From the NCBI GenBank assembly GCA_037953625.1, contig CM075655.1, positions 117,993,001 through 118,057,000 on the forward strand: a DNA stretch of 64,000 nucleotides, in the 5' to 3' direction. The notes beneath the pieces are model-generated. The model saw only the letters and a list, made by a program, of their open reading frames with translations, searched no databases and was not told where the DNA came from. Position 1 is the stretch's first letter, and every line of letters begins with the position of its first letter. The DNA is from Crotalaria pallida (Eukaryota; Streptophyta; Magnoliopsida; Fabales; Fabaceae). A program made the position numbers and the translations under genes. Shown here in pieces: positions 19,532 to 30,814 of the stretch.

Positions 19532-22052
19532 TTTTTTATTTTATTTTGTTGTTTTTTTTTTTTTTTTGAAACTTAAGTCGATTTTTATTCAACTTTGAGA
19601 GTCTCTGGGGCTAACTCATTTACAAATGAATGTTCGAGAAAACCAAGGACATCAAACCAAATACCAGAGCCAATACTAAATGATTGTCTAGATGTAATGT
19701 CCAAAATCATATTAAACTCCCTACACATAAAACACGCATCAAACTAAATTGATTAGCTAGCTATAGAAGGAGACAATCTTGAATGATTTCATCAACATAT
19801 GTGCTATTTCCGCTCTTTCTCTTCTATGCCAAAACCAGTGCCATGCAATCAGTGAAAATCTTAACACTCGATATCTCCAGGCTGATGAGATGTTGTATAG
19901 CCCACCTAAGAGTCTAAGGGCATCCACAACAGAGTTAGGAGAGAGTATGATGGAGAGTCTTAATTTCAGATTTTCTTCCAATCTTTCTTTCAAGACTATG
20001 CTAATCTTCAAAATCAGGTGGAGAATCTTAAGTTGAGTATGTTAAATAACATACTCAATTTAAGACTCTGTGGGACTCGTTTTTTGTCTTTTTCTTTATT
20101 TTTTACTTTATAATACCCAAATAAACAAATAATAATAAATAAATAAATATTATTAACAATAAATAAATAATAATAATAACAATAAATTAATAATAAATAA
20201 TAATAATTACAAATAATAATAATATTCTTTTTTAAAAATAAAAAATAATATTTTTAAATATATATGTTTCTATTTTATTCTTAAATATATTGTCTTGTTA
20301 TGAAAAAATAAATAAATAAAAATACATATTTTATATTCAAATAAATAAATAAATTGAAATTAATAGCCGTTTAAGGATATACATCCAAAATCATAGGCGA
20401 CTTCGTAATCGCACACAACATTTACAATTGCAAGCGGATTTAATGGAGTATTTGTGGCAACATTTTGGAGGGCAAGAAGAATGCGTTAATTAAATTATAA
20501 GAATTTGAATTATATTGTATTTTTTATGTACATTATAATTTTTAATAAGTACCATTGATTATTGTAATGTTAACTTTTATTTAATTTTAATATTGAAATA
20601 TTATTTGAGATTATTTTTATAAATTTTATGTAATTAATATTATTGAAATTGTATTACAAAAGCATTATTAAAATAAAATTGTGTATAAAAGTATATGAAA
20701 ATGTAATGCTAATGCATATTTGGTGAATCTGGTGTTAAGACTTTGTTGTGGTGAAAAATATGAAAAGTATGAAGTTGTGTCTGATAACAAAATGATAATG
20801 AAATGCTGATGTGTTACGGATGCACTAAGACCAATAGCCTCTGCAAGTTGTGGGCTTTGAGCCTCTGGCAACAATTCATAGGCTGCCACCATAAAAGAGC
20901 CATCAACTCCTTTTGTGACTTGGCCTACTCCTAAACCGCATCCCGCATCAAAAGAAGCATCCACATGAGTAATTAAATATGAACTGTCCCCTGCTTCTTC
21001 CTCTGTATTTTGAGGTGCGTTTTTAGGCAACAGGGATGATTGTGGGATCGCATATGAAGCAGCTCTGTCCAGTAATTGCACCAATGATGTTCTCTTTCCA
21101 TTGAAGCACTAATTATTTCTTATCTTCCAAATAGCATACAACATCTACTACTACTCTTCGCTAATATCTGAAGGAGTCAATTGCTAAAATTTTGGATATT
21201 AGCTGGAATAATGCGAATAGTGAGTGGTGAAGCAAACCATAATGGAGGCACCAATTGCTACTGGATTATTTTTTGTTTCTTCAAGTGATGAGTGTGAAAA
21301 ATACTATTTAGCTTTGAACACCTGATGGAGTAAGTATTTGTCATTATTCTTCGGCAGTTCAGCCTCCACCATTGTTTTGCAAGAATTGCTTTGTTGAAAG
21401 CTTGTATCTTCCTAACTCCCATGCCCCCATCCTTTTTAGAGACACTCAGCTTGTCCCTGCTTATCCAATGAATATGTTTCATCTCTGATGAGCCACTCCA
21501 AAAAATCTTGCAGTCATAGATTTTATTTGATTGCACAGCCCTTGTGGAAGAGCAAAACAACTCATAATGTACGTAGGAATAGATTGCACGATGGATTTAA
21601 TGAGTACCTCACGGCCGGCTTTAGAAAGAGATTTTTCCTTCCACCCTTTAAGCTTCTTCCATAATCTGTCTCTGACAAAATCAAAAACTTGTCTCTTTGA
21701 TCTTCCGACAATACCAAGATATTTAACATGGTGCTCCATTGCCTTAATAGGAAGAAGACATTCAATTTCATGAATTCCGGAACTAGGAACATTTCGGCTA
21801 AAAGAGATTTCAGATTTGTCAAAGTTAATTCTTTGTCCGGATAGTTGCTCAAAAGTAAAAAGAATAGAAAACAATTCATAGGCTTCTTCAATTGTTGCTC
21901 TTGCAAATATAATATTATCACATGCAAAAAAGAGATGTGAAATGTTGGGTGCTTTAGGAGTAATCTTCAAACCATGCAGGCATTTTCTTTCCATGCTATG
22001 TAAAATCATTGCAGAGAGAACTTCATGGCAAATAAAAAACAAATAAGGAGAA
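19532..22052 (-). mobile_element. 5'-truncated LINE (L1-like) with poly(A) tail
   Basis: On the minus strand: a reverse transcriptase C-terminal part (22050-21258), a segment with RNase H start (21084-20829), and the RNase H remainder (19914-19568) ending in a 16-base poly(A), read here as the T-run at 19552-19567. A 12-bp duplication aggacacatgta flanks the whole (19520-19531 and 22053-22064). In the RT, the FADD catalytic box reads FACD, and the RNase H part has in-frame stops (after MALVLA and after CLLL), so it is dead. A 908-bp TIR element at 19918-20825 splits the RNase H region; across the join the frame reads QLAEAIGL then RLLG. Confidence 0.88.
19918..20825. mobile_element. 908-bp TIR DNA element nested in the LINE
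   Basis: Inverted ends 'gggcatccacaaca' (left) and, read from the right, 'gtgcatccgtaacac', flanked by TAA on both sides (19915-19917 and 20826-20828). A 3-bp TAA duplication with a GGGCATCC-type end fits PIF/Harbinger (Tourist-like) elements. The interior is very AT-rich with 'aataaataata' runs and no transposase. Confidence 0.75.
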
Positions 22053-22064
22053 AGGACACATGTA

Positions 22065-23070
22065 ATATGTTGGAGTTAACCGCATTATTATTAGGGAACA
22101 AAACCAAAATTTTAAAATATATATGAACTAAAACCCCAAAAAAAAATTATTGAGATAAAATCCACACATAAACCACAAAGTAATGACTTATCATCTCATT
22201 ATTCTTTTCATTAATTTTGCTAACAAGTATCCTAAAAACATTTATCGAAGAATTTAAGAAGAATAAGTCTAAGTTAAAAAATGAAGTTCAACGGTTTTCG
22301 ACATCAATATTAAACTCATCATTTCTATTAAAAAAAAACCATTTTTGTATCTTATTCAATATCGCAAGGGAACTTATTAATTTAATCCTAACAAATACTG
22401 TAATGTTTAAGGCTTCACACATGTGTAAATCGGAAAAGAGAGAAGCCGTATGATAGAAAAAGGAAAAAAATAGAATGAATGTAAAGGAAAATTGGGTAAA
22501 AATATAGGTGGGGATATTTTCACTTCCAAATAATTATCGACATTCTCAACTCATCAATCACCTTTTAAAATAAATAAATAAATAAATAAATTTACAAATT
22601 CATGATTAGTTAAAGAAAAGTGCAAATATAGCTAGGCACTTACAAATGCCAATAACCTTACCCTTAAGGCTCATTTATTGAAAATGATAGAATAGTCTAT
22701 CTTAACGTGATACTATTTAAAGTTTGATGAGTCAACATGATATAGTAGTGCTCGGCTATTTTATATTGTTTGCCTAGTGTACCTTTTATAATATAGAAAG
22801 AGGTGAGTAAAAAATAAACAGAATAATGTAGTGTATTATTACCGCTCGTACCATTTTATATAAAAAAAAACATTAACATTAATTTTTGTCATCATTATGA
22901 TACTACCATCACCCTCATAACCTTAGCAATGCTATCATTATTTGGTGTGCGTTAAACATCGGATAAAATAAAATGTACTCTCTCATATTATATCTTACTC
23001 TTCATCTTATTATATTTTTATCGTACTCTGATCACCAAACAAGTAAGAATTGTTTTCATGATTAACCTAT
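22065..23070. other. AT-rich intergenic DNA
   Basis: I see no gene, RNA gene or clear repeat border between the LINE and the second SINE. A small (ATAA)n run lies near 22570-22590. Confidence 0.5.
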
Positions 23071-23086
23071 ATTGATCAATGATATA

Positions 23087-23271
23087 CCAACAAGGCCCAA
23101 TACAATTGTCAGATAGCTTAGTTTCTTAACCATGATGTCAAAGATTCGATCCCTGTCATGGATATGGAAAAGACTTTGTTGATAGAGGCAAAACTCACTT
23201 AGGTATCTCTACGTCTTGGAGGGGATTAGTTTTCGACTATCGGCTGGAGGATGCCCTTGGTGGAAAAAAAA
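23087..23271 (+). mobile_element. tRNA-derived SINE, copy 2
   Basis: Perfect 16-bp duplication attgatcaatgatata (23071-23086 and 23272-23287). B-box-like GATTCGATCCC at 23143-23153, and the same body as the SINE at 18962-19138 ('atggaaaagactttgttg', 'gaggcaaaactcactt'). Ends in a short poly(A) (about 23263-23271). The two copies differ at many positions and are not recent sisters. Confidence 0.85.
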
Positions 23272-23287
23272 ATTGATCAATGATATA

Positions 23288-24264
23288 ATAGTGACCCTAA
23301 AACAATATAAATCCATCGTTACGCTTTCCCACTGCCGTAATGTTTAGATACAAAGCATACATAGTAGAGTTATTTATACATCTAGTATTTTACAATTTTT
23401 TTTACGACAAATCAGACTATTTTTATTTTTCGTATATTTTTCATTTTTTTCTTTACATGTATATCAAAATATCCATTAAAAAATTCAAAAGACAATCAAG
23501 AATTGTTGGACGTTTGTTGTCAAATGAGTAACATTTTTGAAGCTTATATGAGGGGCGGACAGTCTAAGAGGACATGTCAAATGACCAACCAATTTTTTCC
23601 AATGTAAAATCCAGGGCATCTGAGCATGTACACTGAGTACCAAACAATAGCGAATAAGCAAGATGTTGCCATGTGCTACCAATAACAATGCAAGATGAAG
23701 CACGAAATAAGAGAACCAAACTTTGATTTCAATTCTTATTACTTATTAGGGTCATATATTACACTTTTTATGGATAATAATAATAATAATAATTAGCTTT
23801 TAGTGTGTTGTCTTGTAAATTAGCTGAGTGGATGAGGGACAGATTTGAGAGGGAGCATACTTGTTTATTTTACTTACCTAAAGAACTACTGAAATCCATA
23901 AATTACAAGTACAAATGTTTGTTTTGAAAGTACTAACTTGGAAGGATAAGATGCAATAGACAAAGATAAAGTAAGTTTCAGTATTATAGTAACAGTACTA
24001 ATGCAATTAAGTTTGTTTGGTGATTAGAGGAATTCAAAAATATTCATCTTATTAAAAACTAAAAAGAAAGAGAGATGGTACACACTACACAGTACTCAAC
24101 ATTTTGCAGACAAAGAGTTTTGCCTGTATGCTCTTGAGCTCTCTACTCAGCAATCAGAACCCATCAACCAGTCTTGTAAATTGATATAGATTGTAATTAT
24201 CTTGATCTCCATAGACCAACTCATGTATTAGAACCTCCCGCCCTTGCCATTTGAATGACATATT
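23288..24264. other. Intergenic DNA without recognised genes
   Basis: No open frame with recognisable similarity on either strand. Contains short (ATA)n runs near 23770. Confidence 0.4.
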
Positions 24265-24457
24265 CTCTGCAAGCAGTGGTCCAATATTTCAAATATCGTA
24301 ATTAATGGATTCATTCATATTGTGCAAAAGAAAATAAAAATGAATGAAACAAAACATTCATGAATTTACCACAAAATGTCACTTCCTCTTTTCTGTCTAT
24401 TTCAATTTTGCCGAACATGAGCTATCTTTTGCCAATCTTCCCCTGTTAGACAAAACT
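24265..24457 (-). pseudogene. Relic of an NLR gene 3' end and 3' flank
   Basis: Aligns with the last codons and 3' flank of the NLR gene (about 26137-26333): shared 'gccaatcttcccctgtt', 'gtccaatat', 'tcaaatat' and 'tgtgcaaaagaaa'-type blocks. On the minus strand the end of the former gene reads GEDWQKIAHV, close to GEDWHNIAHI in the intact gene, then an early stop. Only this tail is left, so a second NLR copy once lay here or a fragment was copied here. Confidence 0.7.
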
Positions 24458-25206
24458 TTTGTTGAACACCCGCAGGGTAAGGCTGAAGATCATTCATTTA
24501 CCCCTAATAATTAAAACATCTTTAGTCAAAGGCCATTAAATAGGAAAAAAGAAAAGTGCTGAAACTGTGCACCAAATTTTTTATGCAGGACATCAAATTG
24601 CAAAATTAAAGTTCTATCCTAACAGTTTCACTCAGTCTAGAGTCTAAGCTATAATTGTCAACACAAGCAAGATGCCAAAGTTTTTTCATTTTTATAAACA
24701 CAAGAAATTGATTCTAAGAACTCTCACTCATACTCAGTCCATCCTTACGAACCATTTTTGGTTCTGCGGTGAATTAGCCCAGAATCAATTATGAAATATC
24801 AACGCTGCTAATAGTTGTTTTTGCTCCAATGTGATTTTGGAGTCATAATTGATTTTCTGGGCCAGAATCAAACATGCTAATAGTCTTGAGCATTTCTCAA
24901 ATGAGTGGTTGTCACTTATGGTTCTATAAATTGCCAGGGCAAACAATGTCAACGTGACAGCCGCAGAGTCATCAGTCATGGGTGATAGACAGAAACCAAA
25001 ATGAAAGAAACATTTGATGGTCAATCCCATTAATGAAAAAGAAGGAAAATTTAAAATATTCACTTTCTCATAAACATAAACAACTTTTTTCAAGCAAGGC
25101 AATATCTACGGAACTAGAATAAATCATTGAGACACTATTGAAGTACCGATGAATTTTTTGTCAAAGCAATGAGGAGGCTTTTAATGTAAAGGCAAATAAC
25201 AAAATA
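24458..25206. other. Intergenic DNA with a short inverted repeat
   Basis: No gene recognised. Near 24777-24870 'cagaatcaattatga' is followed by the inverse 'tcataattgattttctgg', a small foldback. Otherwise nothing supported. Confidence 0.35.
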
Positions 25207-25503
25207 CTCCCTCCGTCCCTTTATAGGACACAATTTTTGTAGATTTTGTGTTTTTTTATAAGTCGTTTTAAAATATGTAGGTAAACATTAAAGAGTTTAT
25301 TCCAAATACACCCTTCATAATTACATAGAGATGATAGGGTAATAATTACAATAGAGAAAGAAATTAATAGAGTAATAAAGTTTTAAATAAGGATAACTTT
25401 GAAATGACAATATATTTTTTTTTGATAAATTTGAGATAAATAATTACTTTTATTAATCTGCATGAATTTGATAAAAATAACTTTTAATAAGGGATAAAGA
25501 GAG
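25207..25503. mobile_element. Stowaway-like MITE
   Basis: TA-flanked; starts 'ctccctccgtccctttatag' and ends 'aagggataaagagag'. The inner text has 'attctataagtcgtttt'-like and 'ttgataaaaataacttt' blocks. It lies 0.7 kb past the NLR 3' end. The remaining DNA to 26231 holds no gene. Confidence 0.7.
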
Positions 25504-26231
25504 TATAGTATTACTATTTGAAGTGTTACCGTGGCAAAATTTAAGTTTATTAGAGCATCAACATTGTTTGACAAATATCTTGTTCCTAAAGGATCTCACG
25601 AATTATTTTATTATTTTTCACCATTTTTATTTTTTTTACGTTAATAACAACTATTATATTTGCTTTTCACAAATTAACCGACTTTTGTCTTTAAAATAGA
25701 TCCCACATCTCTTAATATTTTATACTCGTATTAAATAAAAACCACTACAACTAACTATATTTTTCTCTCTCACTCATTTTTTTTATCATTAAAATACTTC
25801 TCTCTCCAAACTAAAAATTATCCTTATTCAAAGACAATTTTCAAATAAAAATAAAAGTTTTGTCTTACACGCCCGTAAGACACACCATAACTATGGAGGG
25901 ACAAAACATTCACTGTGCGGATGCTCTTAGGTGATTATTGCTTCACAGAATTGATAAATATTGATTTTAAATTTTTTTTATATGATAAAAAAGGAGAGAT
26001 GCTCACCCAAGCTGACAAGAGTGTTGCTTGTAATCTCTTCACTAAGCAAAGCAGTCAGAGCTTATTAATTTTGCTTGTAAAACTAGTGAAAACCAGATCA
26101 AGTTGATATCCCTTCTGCATGGATATGAATTTATCTGGCATGCAATTGTCCAATATATCAAATATCTTCATGGATTCATATTCATAATGCATATATATGG
26201 TGCAAAAGAAAGAGTGAAAGAAAGAAAACAT

Positions 26232-29200
26232 TCATGATTTCATAATTTTACCCGAATATGTCATTTGCTCCGCTTTGGTGAGTATTTGGAATAGTGGAAT
26301 GTGAGCTATATTATGCCAATCTTCCCCTGTTTCCCTCTTGCATCGCTTCTCTATCTTTCTGCATAGATAAATATCTAATCTCTGCAAGTTTCTGAGCTGC
26401 TGAAAGCTATTTGGAAGTGATTCCAACTCAGGACACGCGGAAATAGCTAATTCCTGCAAGCTTGTGAGCTGGGAAAAGCTACTTGGCAGTGACCTCAACT
26501 TTAGACAGAAAAAGATATCCAACTCTTGAAGAGAAGTCAGGTCTCCCAACCACTCCGGCAAAGAATCTGCTGAACAAGATATTAGAGTCAATCTTTTCAG
26601 GAAAGGAATACCTTGTAAGCCTTCTGGTAATTGGTGGAAGCCACTTATTTCGACATAATGAAGAGCGGTTAGGTGGTTCATGTTACATGGTAGTGACACA
26701 AACTGAGGACAATCTGTAATACGAAGGTGCTCAAGACAAGATAGATGTCCCTCACCTATGGACAATGATTTTAATTCTGGACAGTTATAAATATCCAACT
26801 TGCGAAGCAAAGTCAGACCTTGCAACACATGCTCTGGAAAAGACTCAAGTCTATCACAAAACATAATTTGCAACTCCTCTAAAGCATTGAGGCTGCCAAC
26901 TCCATTGGGTAACAACTCCATATTGGAGGAGGATCCAATGAAGAGGAACTTAAGATGAGGCGTATTCTGCAGGATCCCTTCTGAGAAGGAAGCCGCGTCT
27001 TCAATGTTCTGAACTTCAAGGTGCTCAACAGACGAAAGGAGGCATGAGAGTTTCAACTTAGGGACGTCATTAATTATCAAATGGGAAAGAAGTGGGAGCA
27101 TCTCTACTCTTTCATCTCTCAAAATCTTCTCAAAGTTTGGCAACCAACTCAAAGTCAGTTTCTTCAATGATTTAAAAGGAATAACTGAAACATCATCATC
27201 ATAGGAGTCATCATCCAAGTGCTTCACAGCTTTCATTCCGGACACATCAAGAGTTGTTAGAAGTGGTAATTTACCAAGTGGAGGAAGCTGCTCACAATTG
27301 GTGCACTCGAAGAGTATAACATGAACTAAACCTTGGAGAATCGAGGGATTTCTCATCCAACTTGAAAACTGTTTCCCACGGTATCCATTCAAACCCAAAC
27401 TCTTGAGATTCGAGTGGGGTTGAAGGGCTTCAAGTACTCTCTCGTAATCAGATTTCCGTGAATTAGCATTATCATCCCACCAAAAGTATAATTGATTCAG
27501 GTCTTCCTTCCCAATCAAATTAGCTTGTTTAGCATCCGATTCACTATTGACATTCTCCAATCCCTTAATGTGTAGCTTGCCTCCTAGTTGTAAGTCATGT
27601 AACTCTTCTAAGCCAAACCCCTTCTTCGAACCAACAATGAAAGTACTCAATGTTTTTAGACATTTTAACTTCCCAATATTGGGGGGCATCATTACTAATG
27701 AGTCACATCCACTAATGACAAGGTGTCTTAGATCCTGTAATTGTGTCAAGTGTTTGGGCAGACAATACAGATTATCACAATCTTCCAGTTTCAGAATTTG
27801 CAATTTCTGCAACCTACAGATAGATTTTGGCAAGGTTGTAATGTGACTCCCATAGATGTTCAAATACCTCAAATGTGTCAAGTTCTTGAGGGCTGAGAGT
27901 TGATAAACGCTTATACGTAATGCTCGGAGAGAGCTAATTGTTGGCACCCGGGGTAAAGTTGCATTTAGGAAAACAGACTCATCAATCTCAAGAAAAGTTC
28001 GTAAGGATTCAACTTTCTTCAAGGCAGCCGTATTGATTGATTGGTTCGAATCTAAGCAACATACATGATGAACTCTACCTGAAAAATTAGTCAAATTTGC
28101 AGCCTTAAAAACCGCACACTCTTCCCCCATAATAGACTGAGCAAGATCGTGGAATAAATCATGTATCTTGAAGGTTATGCCACCGAATACATCAATTTTA
28201 ACTTCTTGAAAAAATGATCTCTGATATAATTCATTCCACACCTCGTTACCGACTTCCTCTACCGCCAAATTTCCTCTAGATGAAATAAACTCATTCGCCA
28301 TCCAAAGATAGATCAGTTGTTCTTTCGCAATTACTTTATCTTTCGGAAAAATGGCACAAAAGGAGAAGCATCGCCTTAATGACAGTTTCAAGTTAAAATA
28401 GCTCAGTCTCAAAGCACGCATGACATAATTATCCTCAGGTATATCCCAAAACTTACTTTCATTTACACGAAGCCATTGTTTCTCCTCCCTTTTAGTGCAT
28501 AAAAGGCTTCCCAATGCTTTGGATGCAAGAGGCGAACCCACACATTTTTTTACGATCTCCTTGCCAATAGCTACAAGTTTTTCCTTCTCATGCTCTTCCT
28601 TGTCAGATCTAAATGCATGGTGTTCGAACAATAACCAATTGTCATCATCCGATAAACCAATCAAGCGATGAGCAGGATAAGTTCCCATGATGGATGCAAC
28701 ATTCTCAAGTCGAGTGGTGACCAAAATTGAAGCGCCTTTTGTTCCACCTCCACACTTCAACAGAGACTTCAACTTGATCCATCGGACTGGGTCTTCACTC
28801 CACACGTCGTCCAGAACAAGTAAATAACGTTTGCTCCGCAACAATTCTTGAACTTCCTTTTGCAGTGATTCTAAAATAGAGAGTTTGGGGTTTTGTGGAG
28901 CAATAGATTCTAAAATGGATTGTAGAATTCTCATGATTGTGAAATTATCAGGAACACAAACCCAAATTTTCAAGTCAAAATGAGGGGTTAACCGTTGATC
29001 ATTGAAGACAAGCTGAGCAAGCGTTGTTTTTCCAATTCCACCCATGCCAACAATGGGATAGATGGACAGCTCTTCATTCTCAGTGGCTTGGCTTAGAAGA
29101 AAGTCAACAATCTTCTCTCTGTCTTGGTCTCTTCCATATACTATGGGTTCAGTGATGACAGAGGTAGTCTGGCGCCATTCATTATCATCATCATCATCAT

Positions 29201-29651
29201 CTTGTGGCTGCCTCTCTGTGATGATTCCGGTGCGTAACTCGAACGTCCGCCTTTCTTCATTAATAGCATGAAATCTTTCTGTGATCTTCTTCATCCTCAT
29301 ACCAATTTTGAGACGAAAGAGAATGTTGTTGGGATTTAAATGGGTGGTTAAGCAAGCAGAAGCAGGGAATGTTGCAAACTCAGAGTTGTTTTGTCTTCCA
29401 AGTTGGATTGAACAGTCATCCAAGACATCATCAAGAACATGTGCTGCATCAGTGAGCTTCTGTAGCCAAAGCTTCACAGCATGGCTTGTTATCTGCTTCT
29501 CCTCGGCATCTTGAAGGACGGCATGGATTGTAGTGAGATATCCGGTCAGCTTTTGGATATGTGAGTGAACACCATAGAATGTTGCAAGCTCCTGCTGGAC
29601 AAAAGTTGTCAAGTTTTGAATGACAATTCCAAGCAAAGCTTCAGCAGCCAT
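26232..29651 (-). CDS. CC-NBS-LRR (CNL, RGA-type) disease resistance-like protein
   Basis: Intracellular immune receptor type: the coiled-coil signals, the NB-ARC binds and exchanges nucleotide, and the LRR senses. A single uninterrupted exon encodes 1139 aa, a normal size. An N-terminal CC of Rx type spans about 1-140, with LDDVLDD at 73-79 in place of a standard EDVID. The NB-ARC has a P-loop GMGGIGKTT at 202-210, RNBS-A with FDLKIWVCV, kinase-2 LLVLDDVW at 277-284, and RNBS-B with ILVTTR around 309-314. The GLPLA position reads GSPLA (372-376), RNBS-D contains CFSFCAIFP, and the MHD position reads IHD (496-498). About 20 LRRs follow from residue 540, with LESLP/LKSLS-type repeats. A D6 run at 151-156 comes from a GAT-type repeat. 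No frameshift seen; likely functional, with variant motifs. Pathogen target is unknown. Confidence 0.93.
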   Translation of the reverse strand: MAAEALLGIVIQNLTTFVQQELATFYGVHSHIQKLTGYLTTIHAVLQDAEEKQITSHAVKLWLQKLTDAAHVLDDVLDDCSIQLGRQNNSEFATFPASACLTTHLNPNNILFRLKIGMRMKKITERFHAINEERRTFELRTGIITERQPQDDDDDDNEWRQTTSVITEPIVYGRDQDREKIVDFLLSQATENEELSIYPIVGMGGIGKTTLAQLVFNDQRLTPHFDLKIWVCVPDNFTIMRILQSILESIAPQNPKLSILESLQKEVQELLRSKRYLLVLDDVWSEDPVRWIKLKSLLKCGGGTKGASILVTTRLENVASIMGTYPAHRLIGLSDDDNWLLFEHHAFRSDKEEHEKEKLVAIGKEIVKKCVGSPLASKALGSLLCTKREEKQWLRVNESKFWDIPEDNYVMRALRLSYFNLKLSLRRCFSFCAIFPKDKVIAKEQLIYLWMANEFISSRGNLAVEEVGNEVWNELYQRSFFQEVKIDVFGGITFKIHDLFHDLAQSIMGEECAVFKAANLTNFSGRVHHVCCLDSNQSINTAALKKVESLRTFLEIDESVFLNATLPRVPTISSLRALRISVYQLSALKNLTHLRYLNIYGSHITTLPKSICRLQKLQILKLEDCDNLYCLPKHLTQLQDLRHLVISGCDSLVMMPPNIGKLKCLKTLSTFIVGSKKGFGLEELHDLQLGGKLHIKGLENVNSESDAKQANLIGKEDLNQLYFWWDDNANSRKSDYERVLEALQPHSNLKSLGLNGYRGKQFSSWMRNPSILQGLVHVILFECTNCEQLPPLGKLPLLTTLDVSGMKAVKHLDDDSYDDDVSVIPFKSLKKLTLSWLPNFEKILRDERVEMLPLLSHLIINDVPKLKLSCLLSSVEHLEVQNIEDAASFSEGILQNTPHLKFLFIGSSSNMELLPNGVGSLNALEELQIMFCDRLESFPEHVLQGLTLLRKLDIYNCPELKSLSIGEGHLSCLEHLRITDCPQFVSLPCNMNHLTALHYVEISGFHQLPEGLQGIPFLKRLTLISCSADSLPEWLGDLTSLQELDIFFCLKLRSLPSSFSQLTSLQELAISACPELESLPNSFQQLRNLQRLDIYLCRKIEKRCKRETGEDWHNIAHIPLFQILTKAEQMTYSGKIMKS

Positions 29652-29756
29652 TTGCAGATATGAGATTATGAGAGGCAGAATGGAAGAGGCTCTTTTGGTT
29701 TTGCTCTAAGGTGATAGATAGTTAGTTAACCTGCTAATGCCTAAACACGGGACTTG

Positions 29757-29913
29757 ATATTCGTTTTCTTTTTTCAGCTACAAGACTTCATATTCTTTTC
29801 AGCTACAAGACTTAATATTCGTTTTCTTTTTTCGGCTACAAGACTAGATCTTTTTTCAGCTACAAGACTTAATATTCGTTTTCTTTTTTCAGCTATAAGA
29901 CTTAATATTCCAT
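29757..29913. repeat. Short tandem repeats in the NLR 5' flank
   Basis: Five near-copies of 'ttttcagctacaagact' followed by 'taatattcgttttc' in about 155 bp, starting roughly 105 bp upstream of the NLR start codon. The array could affect the promoter, but that is a guess. Confidence 0.8.
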
Positions 29914-30138
29914 CCATTTAGAAAAATACTACTCTTCCGGTTCTGTTACAAGAAAAAATAACCAAAATCACCTTGAGAAAATTGATTGAATGTATTTAAT
30001 TTTCACAAAATCATAAAAAACATTACTACTTTTGGAAAGTTGTATCGGAAATTAAATAAAAAATAAATGAGATCACTACTATCTATAAACATTTTAGAAA
30101 TAATTGTATTAAAAATAGAAAATTAGTTAATTTATTAC

Positions 30139-30400
30139 TTCCTCCGGTCCCTAATATAAGCATCATTTGACCAATTTCACTCCCTTTAAGAAAGTTAGTT
30201 AATATTGTTAATGGTATTGAAAATGTAAATATTGGGTATATATTTTCAAAAGTACCTTTATAATTATTATTGGAAATCTAAAAAGTGTTGAGTAAATAAG
30301 TACGTGTGTAAAAAAAATGAATTAATGCTATTGGAAATTGGAAATATATATTATATATATAAGATGGGATGAATAACTATATTTAGGACCAAATTACGAA
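30139..30400. mobile_element. Degraded Stowaway-like MITE between NLR and SUV2
   Basis: Begins 'cttcctccggtccctaatat' after TA and carries family A-like inner blocks ('ggaaatctaaaaagtgttga'). The right end near 'atatttaggaccaaa' is worn. The DNA at 29930-30138 resembles an end of the 38601-39163 element. The rest of 29914-30814 is AT-rich intergenic DNA. Confidence 0.5.
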
Positions 30401-30814
30401 TGCACCATTTTTCTTATAACAAGTAAATTAGGGAGTAGTACCTTGCGATATACGGGTCTAACTTTGGTTGCCTTTTGTTTAAAAATGAAAAAAAAAATAG
30501 TAATAAATTTTTAAGGGACTAAATATATATTACTATACTAATACAAGGGACTAAATAAAAACATAATAGTGATAAATAAATTTAAGTATGAGGCCTAATA
30601 ATAGTAATAAGGAATAATGAAATAGTCAAAATAAATAAATATATATATTGGTGTAAATGAAAATGGAGAGAGTGAGAGGGAGGGAATGGGAGAAGGAAGG
30701 GTTGGTTCCTGAGCGCAGCGGCAGTGTCTCAAGTGTGTGGTAGTGAGTTAGTTAGTTACTACTTACTACTTACTACTGAGAGTGTGGAGTGGAGAGAAGT
30801 GAGAGAAGAGAAGA

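Noticed and set aside
20101..20360. A CRISPR-like or satellite array of 'aataaataata' units
   Set aside because: Simple low-complexity repeat inside the TIR element, with no regular unit and spacer structure.
20668..21084. A continuous coding frame through 20668-21084
   Set aside because: Only the part above 20828 is LINE RNase H. The rest is the end of the inserted TIR element read by chance.
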